A stretch of DNA of 42,306 nt from CAYMRB01 sp964392615 (lineage in GTDB: Bacteria; Planctomycetota; UBA8108), in contig CAYMRB010000024.1 in the NCBI GenBank assembly GCA_964392615.1, positions 1-42,306 of the forward strand. The letters run 5' to 3'. Positions 34,068-42,306 of this stretch are shown here, one piece after another (position 1 is the stretch's first letter; each line of letters starts with the position of its first letter). The notes below the pieces were generated by a model. That model did no database searches and was not told the origin of the DNA. It saw nothing but the letters and a program-made list of their open reading frames with translations. The position numbers and the translations under genes were made by a program.

Positions 34068-35165
34068 TCACGGCTTCGGGCCGATGGTGACCCTGCGGCG
34101 GTACATGTAGTCGTACTCCTGGCCGGGCCCCTTGCGAGGGAAGTAGATGTGGAAGTCTCCGTCGACGCTATGGCAATCGGCGCTGGGGCCGTCGAAGTCT
34201 ACGAACGAGGAGTAGGGCTGCATCGCGCCGTCACTGTTCTGGTCGAGAGTCGCTTCGAGGGACCAGTCCACGCCGTCTGGCGAGGAGAACAGAAGGAGCT
34301 TGCCGGCACGGTGGGTCTGGACGGTGAGAAGGTACTTCTTCAGTGCCGTGCAGTAGGCCGCGTCCGCGTGCAGGTCTTCACCCCCGACGATGGTCGGAAT
34401 GAGATCCTCGCCCGGCTTGTCGGAAAGCCCGGGTAGGTCCCACTTGCCATCACGATACTTGTGCCAAGGGGTCACCTCGTGTCGCGCGGCGGCAGCGATC
34501 ACGGTGTCGAGCCTGGCACGGGCAGCACATTGGATGCTCTTCCGCCGCCGAGATCCCGGAGCGGATATGACGTCGTTGTAATAGACATGAATGAACTCGC
34601 CCACGATGATGTAGGGTCCTCCCCCGATGTTCTGGCGAGGGTCTGCCGGCCTGACGATCTCGCCGCAGTAAGTCCAGCTGGCGCCCCGATCGGTCGAGTA
34701 ACCCAGGCCGAGGGCGAACCGCTGATCGGCCCTCTTCCTGCTCTTGTTGAGCTCCGCGTGGGTGATGGCCAGAAGAGCCCCGCCAGGGCATTCGTATATA
34801 CCGAGGACCCAGATGCCTTCCTCCGCGTAGTCCTGGTAGTGCCCGTTGTAGTCCCAGAACTCCTCCTCGGTCTTGCTGCTGACATGGACCTTCAGAGGAT
34901 CCTCGGGCGGCCCCTTGTGCCAAGAGTGACGGCTCCTTCGTTTCCCTCCGGGCTCGAGACGACACCCGAAGGAGTGGAAGAAATACATCTCTCCATCCCT
35001 GCGGAGAGTCGAGAGGCTGCCGTCATAGCGAATGGGAATCTCGTCCTCCGTGTAGATGAGCTCAGCCTTGCCGATCTTGACCTCCTGGGCCTGAGCCTGC
35101 AGGCGCGCTGCGGAGAGCATGGAAACGAGCGTGAGAGTGAAAAGAAGAGCACGCTGACTATTCAC
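34068..35165 (-). CDS. exported sialidase-like beta-propeller protein
   Basis: 365 residues. Signal peptide (about 1-25, 'LLFTLTLVSMLSAARLQAQA'). Repeated propeller strands and Asp-box-like turns: 'DGSLSTLRRDGEMYFFHSFG', 'GLGYSTDRGASWTYCGEI' (S-x-D-x-G-x-x-W), 'IIVGEFIHVYYNDV', 'LLLFSSPDGVDWSLEATL' and 'VDGDFHIYFPR'. No named family recognised; Asp-box propellers include sialidases, GH43-like and glycan-binding proteins. GTG start supported by AGAGGCGG upstream. Lies 64 bp before the GH117-like gene on the same strand, with which it shares a propeller theme. Confidence 0.75.
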   Translation of the reverse strand: MNSQRALLFTLTLVSMLSAARLQAQAQEVKIGKAELIYTEDEIPIRYDGSLSTLRRDGEMYFFHSFGCRLEPGGKRRSRHSWHKGPPEDPLKVHVSSKTEEEFWDYNGHYQDYAEEGIWVLGIYECPGGALLAITHAELNKSRKRADQRFALGLGYSTDRGASWTYCGEIVRPADPRQNIGGGPYIIVGEFIHVYYNDVISAPGSRRRKSIQCAARARLDTVIAAAARHEVTPWHKYRDGKWDLPGLSDKPGEDLIPTIVGGEDLHADAAYCTALKKYLLTVQTHRAGKLLLFSSPDGVDWSLEATLDQNSDGAMQPYSSFVDFDGPSADCHSVDGDFHIYFPRKGPGQEYDYMYRRRVTIGPKP

Positions 35166-35290
35166 GGCTTCCGCCTCTTCTTCGGATCCATCATCACGTG
35201 CCGGCTTCGCTCCGTCGCGAAACGGCGCCGGCGGGAATCAAGCCCGGACGTCGAGCTCGTCGTCATCCGCTTCGACCTGACGCGACCGGG

Positions 35291-35476
35291 TCACAGGCAC
35301 AGTAGCACCGCGAGACCGAAGAAGAGCAGGATTCCCGCGATCATACACAACCCGCCGAGCACGCGTTTGCGCGGTCGACGGGCCCAGAGGTAGACCCCCG
35401 AATCGTCGGGTGGCGCGAAAGGCACTTCGCGGATGCTCTCCCAAGTCGGAGGTTGGACGCTGAGCGTCTCGGTCAT
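35291..35476 (-). CDS. small single-span membrane protein (hypothetical)
   Basis: 61 residues: a polar N-terminus ('MTETLSVQPPTWESIREVPF'), a basic patch 'ARRPRKRV' and a C-terminal transmembrane segment 'LGGLCMIAGILLFFGLAVLL'. The positive-inside rule suggests an N-in tail-anchored orientation. Composition looks coding, unlike the Arg/Ser-rich shadow frame across the same bases. Ribosome site weak (AGAGAA about 4-9 bases upstream); a direct repeat TCTGATTC occurs just upstream of the start. Located between the GH5-like/DUF1080 gene and the propeller gene, same strand, so probably co-transcribed. Function unknown. Confidence 0.5.
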   Translation of the reverse strand: MTETLSVQPPTWESIREVPFAPPDDSGVYLWARRPRKRVLGGLCMIAGILLFFGLAVLLCL

Positions 35477-35526
35477 TCTGATTCTCTGATTCTCTCCGGT
35501 CGATCTGCTTCGCCACCGACGGACTG

Positions 35527-37302
35527 CTAGTGCTTCTGCGGTCCGAGCTTCCTCCATGTGGGTGCTCCGGGCGTTGGCGGCAGCTCTTCGATGGTCACGT
35601 CCTTCACCTGAACGAGCGCCTTGCCACCGCCATGCACCTGGATGCCGATTCGACCGTCGAGCGCGATGCCGGGGTCTTTCTCGGTGTAATCGAGGGCCGC
35701 CACACCATTGATCCAGGAACGAATGCGCGGCCCTTCCGCGAGAATCCGGTACTCGTTCCAACCGCCCTTCCGGACCGCCTTCTCGACGGCGGCGAGATCA
35801 GCGGCCTGGCCGATGACACGGTTGCGGCGCGACTCGTCGTACAACTTGCCCCACCAGCCGTTTCCGGCGTCCACCTGATACCCGATCATCTCGTGGCTTC
35901 CGGACACTCGCTGACTGCGAATCTGAATTCCGGAGTTCACGAAGCCCACCGTCCCCGAGACGCGGATCTTCAGGCGCAGATCGAAGTTCTGGTAGGAGCG
36001 CTCGGTCGCGACGAAGGAGTTGTGCGGTACCCTCTCCTCGAGCGAGCCGGCGGCGATCGTTCCGTCCTTCACGCTCCAGAGACCGCGCTCGGCCTCCAGA
36101 ATCTCCCACCCGTCGAACGTCTTCCCGTCGAAGAGGACCTGCCGAGCACGCGACTTTCCCGTCAAGCTCTTGATGTACTCGACCTCTTTCGCGTCGTACG
36201 GCTTGCCGTCACGACGCAGGATCTCGTGAAACCAGACGTCCGGCTCGGCCGTGTACTGTCGCCGCCACGAATCCCATGGGTAGTTGGTCTGAGTCTTCCC
36301 CGCGACGAAGCCCCAGTTGTACGCCGCGACCTTCTGCTTCTTGAAGTAACCCATCACCGGATCGAAGCGGCTGCCGTTCGGTCGCGCCATGTACTCCGTA
36401 CAGAGGATCGGACGCCCGTACCGGCGCAGCTGCTCGACGCGCGGCTGCACGTGCTCGAGGCCACCGTAGTTGTGAAAGCTGACGACGTCCGACTCCTCGA
36501 GCATGACCCGCTCGATCGGAGAGAGCTCGTCGTGACTCGGCCACGGCCCCCGCCAGACGCCCGCTGTCAGGGGCTGGGACGGATCCGCCTCGCGAGCCCA
36601 TCGAAACACCTTCACTAGCAGCTGCGTCGCCATCTCGGCCTTGTTCGGAATCTCGGACTTGTCGCCGCGCTCGCCGTACGAATTGAGGTTCTCGTTGTCC
36701 GGCTCATTGAAGATGTCCCAGAGCTGCACTCGCTTGTCGTCGCGAAAGCGTCGGATCAAACCCGTGATGTACGGGCGCAACTCATCATGGCGCCGCGGAT
36801 CACGGAGGATCTCCCGCCCCGGTGCCTGCAGCCAGCCGGAGTTGTGGACGTGCGGCCGCGGCGCCCTCTGCTTCCCGAGCATCGGCCGCGGGTCCCAGAC
36901 GCCATCGAGCGGCACGAGCATCACACCGATGCCATGCTTGTCGGCGATCGCCAAGAACTCGTCCACCCGCCGCAGAAAACCCGCGCTGTCCTGTTTCCAG
37001 AGCAGATCGTGCAGGTAGACGCGGATGCTGTTGAAGCCGAGATCTTCAGCCCAGCCGAGCTCGCGGTCGATCGTCTTCGCATCGAAGGAGTCGGCCTGCC
37101 ACATCTCGAGCTGGTTAATCGCTGTCGACGGGTTGAAATTGCACCCGACCAACCATGGCTGCTCGGCATACCACTCGTTCGCCTGCTTCGCACTCCAACG
37201 TTCTCGCGAAAACGCCTCCGTCGTGAACAGCGTCAGAGATGTGACGACCGCGGCAACGACGATGGCGGACGGACCGACTCGAGCGGTGAGCTGTCGCTTC
37301 AT
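35527..37302 (-). CDS. exported GH5-like glycoside hydrolase fused to a DUF1080 domain
   Basis: 591 residues. Signal peptide (about 10-31, 'GPSAIVVAAVVTSLTLFTTE'), a cellulase-like TIM barrel (about 45-375) with 'GCNFNPSTAINQLEMWQADS', 'LGFNSIRVYLHDLLWKQD', acid/base Glu200 in 'WDIFNEPDNEN' and nucleophile Glu303 in 'ILCTEYMARP', then a DUF1080 domain (about 388-580: 'VLFDGKTFDGWEIL', 'GFVNSGIQIRSQRV', 'WNEYRILAEGPRIRSWINGV'). Close relatives are often labelled 1,4-beta-xylanase, but activity is unproven. The fusion puts a classical retaining glycosidase and a 3-keto-glycoside-type domain in one chain. ATG at 37302 (GGGAAGGCGAG upstream) preferred over the longer open frame, whose extra N-terminus is Arg/Ser-rich. 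Confidence 0.87.
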   Translation of the reverse strand: MKRQLTARVGPSAIVVAAVVTSLTLFTTEAFSRERWSAKQANEWYAEQPWLVGCNFNPSTAINQLEMWQADSFDAKTIDRELGWAEDLGFNSIRVYLHDLLWKQDSAGFLRRVDEFLAIADKHGIGVMLVPLDGVWDPRPMLGKQRAPRPHVHNSGWLQAPGREILRDPRRHDELRPYITGLIRRFRDDKRVQLWDIFNEPDNENLNSYGERGDKSEIPNKAEMATQLLVKVFRWAREADPSQPLTAGVWRGPWPSHDELSPIERVMLEESDVVSFHNYGGLEHVQPRVEQLRRYGRPILCTEYMARPNGSRFDPVMGYFKKQKVAAYNWGFVAGKTQTNYPWDSWRRQYTAEPDVWFHEILRRDGKPYDAKEVEYIKSLTGKSRARQVLFDGKTFDGWEILEAERGLWSVKDGTIAAGSLEERVPHNSFVATERSYQNFDLRLKIRVSGTVGFVNSGIQIRSQRVSGSHEMIGYQVDAGNGWWGKLYDESRRNRVIGQAADLAAVEKAVRKGGWNEYRILAEGPRIRSWINGVAALDYTEKDPGIALDGRIGIQVHGGGKALVQVKDVTIEELPPTPGAPTWRKLGPQKH

Positions 37303-37601
37303 GGTTCTCGCCTTCCCATTTCCGAGTAGCTTCCAGTTTCGTCGAGGATACGCGGCCGCCGCGATCGCATCCAGCGGGCGAAAGTAGCGGGGTGATCGAG
37401 GTAGGGGACGCGATGCCGACGGCCGGGAAGAGGAACGCAGATTACGGGCGCGACGCCCGCAGCAGCTCCGTACTCGCACCGGGAGTAGCGCGCGCGAACG
37501 ATCGCGGCCCCGCCCCGGCGAGAATCAGGCCAGCAGAAGCGAACAGGCCGGCTGGAGCGAAGTCGTCCTCGGCCCGGGCTTCGGGCGGCCCGATGTCCAC
37601 G
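37303..37601. other. intergenic, no gene seen
   Basis: About 300 bases between the CE7-like esterase stop and the GH5-like/DUF1080 start. Open frames here are shadow-like. The size suggests a separate promoter for the downstream genes, but no -35/-10 pair or hairpin stands out. Confidence 0.4.
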
Positions 37602-39458
37602 TCACTCCGTCCATCGAAACCGTCGCGAGATCCGGCCTCGGCGCTCCTCTTCGTGAGCCCCCTCCACCCAGTGTCCGGCTCGAGGGTAGACGCGGTACTC
37701 CTTCGGACCTGCAAGACGGTCGTACACCGCGAAGATCGTCGCCGGCGGGCAGACGCGGTCCTGCAGGCCGAGTCCGAGGAAGACTGGACACCGGATGCGT
37801 TCTGCGAGATTGAGCGTGTCGAAGTAGCTCAGCGTTCGTAGCGTCTTCTCCCAACTCCGGTGCGGCTTCGCCTTCACCCAGTCGTCCCCCTCCGGCCAGT
37901 GCGTCGCTTCGAAGTACGCCACCCAGTCGCAGAGAAACGGGATGTCCGGGGCGCAGAAACTCACGCGCTGGTCGAGCGCAGCGGTCGCCAGGCTCAGGCC
38001 GCCGCCCTGGCTGCCACCGGTCACGGCGATGCGGCCAACGTCGACCTCGGGACGTGACGCCAGAAAGTCCACCGCTCTGACGCAGTCTGCGTACGCGCCT
38101 TGGTAGAAGTACCCGCGGGGAGCGTCGAGACCGCGGATCCAGTAGTTCACGGGCGTTCCGCTGACGTCGTCCCGACTCATCCCGTGGCCTCGGATGTCGA
38201 ACGATAGAACGGCCAGCGGGTCCCCGTTGCCCAACGGCCGCATGCTGCTGCCGTAACCGGGCACACGCAGCAACGCGGGATGCGGGCCGTCGGCGACTGG
38301 CTTCTCGTACCAGCCTCGAACGCGGACATCTCCGAGGCTACGCATCTCGACCGTGTGCACCTCGTGCGTGGCGGTGTCGAGATCCGGCCGCCGTTCCATC
38401 ACGTAGCGCGGCGAAACGGCAGCCAGTGACGCGAGCGTCGACCGCCAGAACTCGTCGAAGTCGTCCTGACGGGTCAGGGGGGATCGGATCTCTGCCGGCC
38501 GGTAGCCGAGGACCATCGACCGCTTTCCGACGCTACCATCCGTCGCGTTCCGAAGCTCGCAGGTCGCGCGGTAGAAACCCGCCTTCTTCGGTGTGTACCG
38601 GCACCTGACGACGGTCTGTCCACCTGCGGGGACGTTCGCGATGGAGGTGTCGGTCGCGAGCACCCCGCCTGCATCGTTCTCGATCTTCCAATGCACCTCG
38701 CCGACCGCCGGCACGCGTGCGTCGTTACGCAGATTGGCGGCGACGGGCATGCCGCTCGCCGCGATGAAGATGCCGTCGCCTCGCCGTCCGAGATCGAAGT
38801 CGATCGCCAGGAAATCTCCGAGCGTAGGAGCCGCCAGCCGGCAGTCGCCCTCGTACATGCCGCCCGGACCTTTTCCGTCGTAGACCCGGATGGCGACCAC
38901 GTTCTCTGCGCCCCACCGGATCGCGGTGAGCGGGATCTCGTAGCTTCGTGTCGCTCGCCATGCGGTCTCGTAATTATCGGGAAAGGTCCCCGTCGTCCCG
39001 ATCAGCGTACCGTTGATCCACGTCTCGTCGACGTCGTCGATCTTGCCGAGCGTGATCTTCAAGGCTCGAAACCGCTGGACGTCCGGATCGTCTCGCACGT
39101 TCCTCGGCATGTGGAAACGGAGGCGATACCACCCGAAGCCGTCGACATCCGAGAAGCCCTGCTCCTCCCACGACCGGCCCGTGCGAATCGGCTGCCAGCG
39201 CGAGTCGTCCAGTTCCGGTTCGGACCATGAGCGGTCGTCGCCGATCTTGAATCTCCAACCGACGTCGACAGCCGGAAGCTTCGATTCCGTACGAGCATCG
39301 TCGTCCGACACTCCCGACGCGAGTCCGATCTGACAAGACACGGACGCCGTGCAGACGGCGACGAGCAGAAGCGTCGTTCGTACCGCCGTTCGCTTGTCGC
39401 GTTCACTCGGGCTCACGGTCTCGGGCGCTGTCACTCTCGTCGTCGTGCGGTCGATCAT
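37602..39458 (-). CDS. exported CE7/acetyl-xylan-esterase-like hydrolase with N-terminal jelly roll
   Basis: 618 residues. Long charged N-terminus then a hydrophobic signal ('RTTLLLVAVCTASVSC', Cys possibly lipidated). Residues about 60-215 form a galactose-binding-like jelly roll ('WRFKIGDDRSWSEPELDDSR', 'GFGWYRLRFHMP', 'DETWINGTLIGTTGTFPDNY'), about 230-320 a small beta domain, and about 325-615 an alpha/beta hydrolase of the AXE1/CE7 type: 'FDEFWRSTLA', 'LSFDIRGHGMSRDD', nucleophile in 'VTGGSQGGGLSLA', Asp in 'GLGLQDRVCPPAT' and His in 'YPRAGHW'. Removes acetyl groups from glycans. ATG with CGGAG upstream. Head of the minus-strand carbohydrate cluster. Confidence 0.88.
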   Translation of the reverse strand: MIDRTTTRVTAPETVSPSERDKRTAVRTTLLLVAVCTASVSCQIGLASGVSDDDARTESKLPAVDVGWRFKIGDDRSWSEPELDDSRWQPIRTGRSWEEQGFSDVDGFGWYRLRFHMPRNVRDDPDVQRFRALKITLGKIDDVDETWINGTLIGTTGTFPDNYETAWRATRSYEIPLTAIRWGAENVVAIRVYDGKGPGGMYEGDCRLAAPTLGDFLAIDFDLGRRGDGIFIAASGMPVAANLRNDARVPAVGEVHWKIENDAGGVLATDTSIANVPAGGQTVVRCRYTPKKAGFYRATCELRNATDGSVGKRSMVLGYRPAEIRSPLTRQDDFDEFWRSTLASLAAVSPRYVMERRPDLDTATHEVHTVEMRSLGDVRVRGWYEKPVADGPHPALLRVPGYGSSMRPLGNGDPLAVLSFDIRGHGMSRDDVSGTPVNYWIRGLDAPRGYFYQGAYADCVRAVDFLASRPEVDVGRIAVTGGSQGGGLSLATAALDQRVSFCAPDIPFLCDWVAYFEATHWPEGDDWVKAKPHRSWEKTLRTLSYFDTLNLAERIRCPVFLGLGLQDRVCPPATIFAVYDRLAGPKEYRVYPRAGHWVEGAHEEERRGRISRRFRWTE

Positions 39459-39551
39459 CGGCGTTGACTCCGAAGATCAGCGTCGGTCATACGCCCTCCG
39501 CGCGCAAGAGAGGAAGGACATCCGGAAGCAGACGGTCTCAAACCGGCATCC

Positions 39552-42306
39552 TCAACAGCTCCGGTATTCGCACTCACCGAACTCGCTCGGCGTCGGATCC
39601 ACACCACAGTCGTGCGGACCTGGGCTCGGTGGCGGCCCCCCTCCGAGGAACAGCCAATTCAGGATGAAGACGGCATCGGCGAGGTCGATCTCCTCGTTGT
39701 CGTTGCTATCGGCGGCGGCGGGACACGGAAGCGGCTCGCACCCGAGGAACAGGAAGCACAGCAGCCCGACCGCGTCGGAGATTTCGACCGGACCATCGCC
39801 GTTCACGTCGCCGCGACGGAATCCGGACGCGGGGACGCCGAGGAACGTCACGGTGGTGTCCGCCTCGTCGGCGTTGCACGCGTCGAAGGAGTCGTCATCC
39901 GACGCGAAGTACGCCTGGACCGGCTGGCCGGATCCTCGCAGACCGGAGCGGAATGCGAGCCGTCCCGAGACCTCTTCGCCTTCCGCGACGTTGCGAGCCG
40001 TCTCGAGAGAAAGCGACAGTACCGACTCGGTGACGACGGGATCGAGCCGCGCGGGTTCTACGAAGGAGAGCACCACCGCGCTCACTGCTCCTCTGCGTCC
40101 GTCGTTCCGATCGGGCGAGACGACCTCGCTCTTCTCGAAGCCACCGCTTTGGATCCCCTCCGGGACCGGGGCAACGACCGTGCCGTCGGTCGTCACCGAC
40201 GCGATGTCGACGTCGCCTTCGACCTCCACCGAGATCGACCAGCCCTGAAGGCCGGCACCGGCCGGCAAGAGGGACACGAGGTTCGCGAACACCACGCCAC
40301 GGCCGATCCTTCCGGCGCTCGACTCCAGGAGGATCTCGGTCCCGCACGCGCCGTCCAGCGCCAATCGCTCGTCGAACGCTGCGCCGCCGCGGATGTTCTC
40401 GCTCGAGAAGGCGACGCTGATCGGGTTGTCGGGATCGTCACGACAGTGGTCACACGGCTCTCTCGGGCAGAAGACCTCGACACTGCAGCTCGCTCCGGAC
40501 AGACCGCACGCGGTCTCCCCGGACGCGGGGACGACCTCGTACGTGTGCTGCCCCTCTGGCGCGTCGTCGTCTTCGAAGCGCGTCTCCGAGGCCGCGACCC
40601 GGCCGATCTCGACGCCGTCGCGGAGCACTCGAAGCTCGAGCCCGTCGGTATCGGGCAGCGGGGCCCAGCTGAGCTCGACGACGCACCGCTCGACGTCGAG
40701 AGTGCAGGAGAGCTCGTCGATCGCGCACACGACGCGAATCGCGAGCGGCTCCGATCGACTCGTACCGCACGAAGTCTCGGTCGTCAGGACGATCTCGTGC
40801 GTGCCGCAGGTCGCGAACGCGTGCCGTACCGTTCGGGCGGACGACGTGTTGCCGTCGCCGAGGTCCCACTCGTACGAGGAGAACTCGACACCGCTGACTT
40901 CGTCGAAGACAACCTCCTGCCCGAGACACGCGATGACGACGCTCGATCGAAGCCGCGGGACGGGAGGATCATCGCTGACGATGAGCGGTGCCGAAGAGGC
41001 GGCCCATTCACCGCGTCCGCAGGCGCTGACGCCACGGACGCGGAACGAGAGCTCGCCGGGGCCGACCGGTCCGTACTGCAAGCTGCACTCGCGAAGGCCC
41101 GTCGCGACGGTGACGCACGCCTGTCCCGCCGGGCAGACCTCGACGTCGTAGCTGTCGGCATCCGGGTCACACGGCCACGAGACCGTGACCGCGTCCCCCG
41201 AGCAAGCCTCCGTTGCGTGCGCGGGGCCGCCAGGAATCGGCCCCGGAGTGCGGAGCACCACGAGCGCGACGCCGACGGCGGACGGACCGGGAGCGCTCTC
41301 GCCGCAGTCGTTCGACGCAACGACGCGGAAGCGGCGGTCGCCCGCGCTGTCCAGGGCGTAGGCGAAGGTCGGCAGGTTCGCGACGGCGACGCGGTCCCAC
41401 GGATCGTCCGACACGCTGACCTCCAGAGCGTACTCGGTCGCACCGGCGACGGGATCGGCTTGGACCGGAACCGCGTCGCCGACGCACGCGTTGGTCGGCA
41501 AGTCGAGCGACGGCGGCGACGGCGGCGGGCCCACCACGAGGATCGGCTCCGCAGAGGTGATCGCCGTGCCGAGGCCACATTCGTTCTCCGCGACGATCGA
41601 GACGCTCCACGAGCCGATCGTGTCGGGTGGGAAGCTCCACTGGCTCGTCGGGTGATCGACGGTCGCCGACGTCACGGAGGTCCCGTCTCTCGAGAGGTCG
41701 ATCCGGTAGCGCACCGCGTCGGGATGCGGCGTCCACTGAACCCGAACGATGGAGCCGACACAAGCGCTCGCCGGCTGCATCGGCGGATCGACGAGTTCGA
41801 CGGTCCTCAGGACGCGGACGGCCTGCTGGCCCTCTCGCCACGGCCCGGGACCTGCGGCGTTCGTCGCGCGCACGCGGACGTCGAGATCACCGGGCGATTC
41901 CGCGGTGATGCGACAGCTCGTGGCGGGGTGGTCGACCGAGCAGACGTTCGTCCAGATCGGCTCGCCGGCGCGGCGCAGCTCGAGCTCGTAGGATTCCGCA
42001 CGCTCCACCGCGCACCAGCTGACGTCTGCCTCGGCGCCGGTGCAGACGGTGTCCGGAAGCACGAGGCAGGGAGGGGCCTCGGGAGGCGCGGACGTCGTGA
42101 CGCATACGGCTCCCGCGAGGACGCTGTCCGCACTCGGCGGCGTCTGCACCACGACGTCCCAGCAGCCGATGTGGGCCTCGGTGAGGAAGAAGGTCGCGGC
42201 GATCTCACGAGGCGATATCACCTCCACGGACTCGGGCGGGATCGTCGTGTCTCCGCCGCGTAGCACGGCTGTCGAGCTCCGCCGGAAATGGTCGCCGACG
42301 AGAAGG
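39552..42306 (-). CDS. large secreted protein, FN3-like repeats + PKD + QGW/GSGQP + dockerin (5' end outside window)
   Basis: At least 917 residues; the frame runs open through the right edge, so the start and signal peptide are missing (the GTG at 42266 is internal). Begins in an IPT/TIG-like domain ('SVEVISPREIAATFFL', 'IGCWDVVVQTPP'), then tandem FN3-like modules of about 90 residues, each opening with a C-x-G turn ('TVCTGAEADVSW', 'SACVGSIVRVQW', 'NACVGDAVPVQA', 'EACSGDAVTVSW', 'IACLGQEVVFDE'), the last one a PKD-like 'YEWDLGDGNTSSARTVRHAF'. Another FN3-like unit, then the QGW/GSGQP domain ('AGLQGWSISVEVEGDV', 'FRSGLRGSGQPVQ') and dockerin-like loops ('GDVNGDGPVEISDAVGLL', 'DSNDNEEIDLADAVFIL', 'LFLGGGPPPSPGPHDCG') with a Cys-containing tail. 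Probably an extracellular matrix, adhesion or display protein. Confidence 0.85.
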   Translation of the reverse strand, partial: LLVGDHFRRSSTAVLRGGDTTIPPESVEVISPREIAATFFLTEAHIGCWDVVVQTPPSADSVLAGAVCVTTSAPPEAPPCLVLPDTVCTGAEADVSWCAVERAESYELELRRAGEPIWTNVCSVDHPATSCRITAESPGDLDVRVRATNAAGPGPWREGQQAVRVLRTVELVDPPMQPASACVGSIVRVQWTPHPDAVRYRIDLSRDGTSVTSATVDHPTSQWSFPPDTIGSWSVSIVAENECGLGTAITSAEPILVVGPPPSPPSLDLPTNACVGDAVPVQADPVAGATEYALEVSVSDDPWDRVAVANLPTFAYALDSAGDRRFRVVASNDCGESAPGPSAVGVALVVLRTPGPIPGGPAHATEACSGDAVTVSWPCDPDADSYDVEVCPAGQACVTVATGLRECSLQYGPVGPGELSFRVRGVSACGRGEWAASSAPLIVSDDPPVPRLRSSVVIACLGQEVVFDEVSGVEFSSYEWDLGDGNTSSARTVRHAFATCGTHEIVLTTETSCGTSRSEPLAIRVVCAIDELSCTLDVERCVVELSWAPLPDTDGLELRVLRDGVEIGRVAASETRFEDDDAPEGQHTYEVVPASGETACGLSGASCSVEVFCPREPCDHCRDDPDNPISVAFSSENIRGGAAFDERLALDGACGTEILLESSAGRIGRGVVFANLVSLLPAGAGLQGWSISVEVEGDVDIASVTTDGTVVAPVPEGIQSGGFEKSEVVSPDRNDGRRGAVSAVVLSFVEPARLDPVVTESVLSLSLETARNVAEGEEVSGRLAFRSGLRGSGQPVQAYFASDDDSFDACNADEADTTVTFLGVPASGFRRGDVNGDGPVEISDAVGLLCFLFLGCEPLPCPAAADSNDNEEIDLADAVFILNWLFLGGGPPPSPGPHDCGVDPTPSEFGECEYRSC

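Noticed and set aside
35477..35500. TCTGATTC direct repeat upstream of the small membrane protein
   Set aside because: Only two copies; too short to call an operator or mobile-element footprint.
35238..35516. 92-codon minus-strand frame over the small membrane protein
   Set aside because: Arg/Asp-rich and motif-free; the alternative frame gives a plausible transmembrane protein.
39612..42263. An 883-codon open frame on the plus strand opposite the FN3/dockerin gene
   Set aside because: Antisense shadow caused by GC-rich third positions; low-complexity Arg/Asp/Val composition and no domain, while the minus frame has clear repeats.

Overview
The window looks like a Planctomycetota (or close PVC-group) chromosome fragment. 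It is GC-rich and carries a formylglycine-type sulfatase, a PQQ-like propeller, DUF1080 proteins, exported Gfo/Idh/MocA and TIM-barrel proteins with Tat-like signals, an XylR-type LacI/AraC hybrid regulator, and three secreted proteins ending in the dockerin-like 'LFLGG' module common in that phylum. A run of 10 Ns (18260-18269) marks a scaffold joint, so this is probably draft or metagenome-assembled sequence. I saw no tRNA, rRNA, insertion sequence, phage gene or CRISPR array.

Layout. 1-540: a small PAS protein. 883-4522 (minus): a heparinase II/III-like protein and a sulfatase, a plausible pair for a sulfated uronic-acid polysaccharide. 4831-8176 (minus): two secreted dockerin-type proteins, one carrying FG-GAP repeats. 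8499-11426: a membrane-anchored coiled-coil protein convergent with an exported protein whose domain order and motifs resemble glucan water dikinase. 11471-15519 (minus): a GH172 (DUF2961) enzyme overlapping an exported propeller/transglutaminase-like protein by 4 bp. 15687-18432: an exported alpha/beta hydrolase convergent with a PQQ-like propeller, with a near-ideal hairpin between them.

18589-32640: an XylR-type regulator faces a tightly spaced plus-strand run of nine genes: galT, phosphohexomutase, galE, SSS sodium/sugar symporter, GH51 arabinofuranosidase-like enzyme with an extra concanavalin-like insertion, exported TIM-barrel isomerase-like protein, exported DUF1080 protein, exported Gfo/Idh/MocA oxidoreductase and SGNH hydrolase. 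My reading is a polysaccharide/galactoside utilisation operon in which exo-glycosidase, a putative periplasmic oxidation/elimination (3-keto-glycoside) route, sodium-coupled uptake and cytoplasmic Leloir enzymes are co-transcribed.

32654-39458 (minus): a convergent second run of carbohydrate genes (CE7-like esterase, GH5-like/DUF1080 fusion, a small membrane protein, a sialidase-like propeller, a GH117-like enzyme). 39552 to the right edge: a large secreted protein with repeated FN3-like modules, a PKD domain and a C-terminal dockerin module, its 5' end lying outside the window.

The strongest leads are the operon-encoded exported 3-keto-glycoside set, the signal-peptide-bearing dikinase-like protein, and the shared 'QGW...GSGQP' domain plus Cys-containing C-terminal tail in the three dockerin-type proteins. 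All function calls come from reading motifs; no database search was run.
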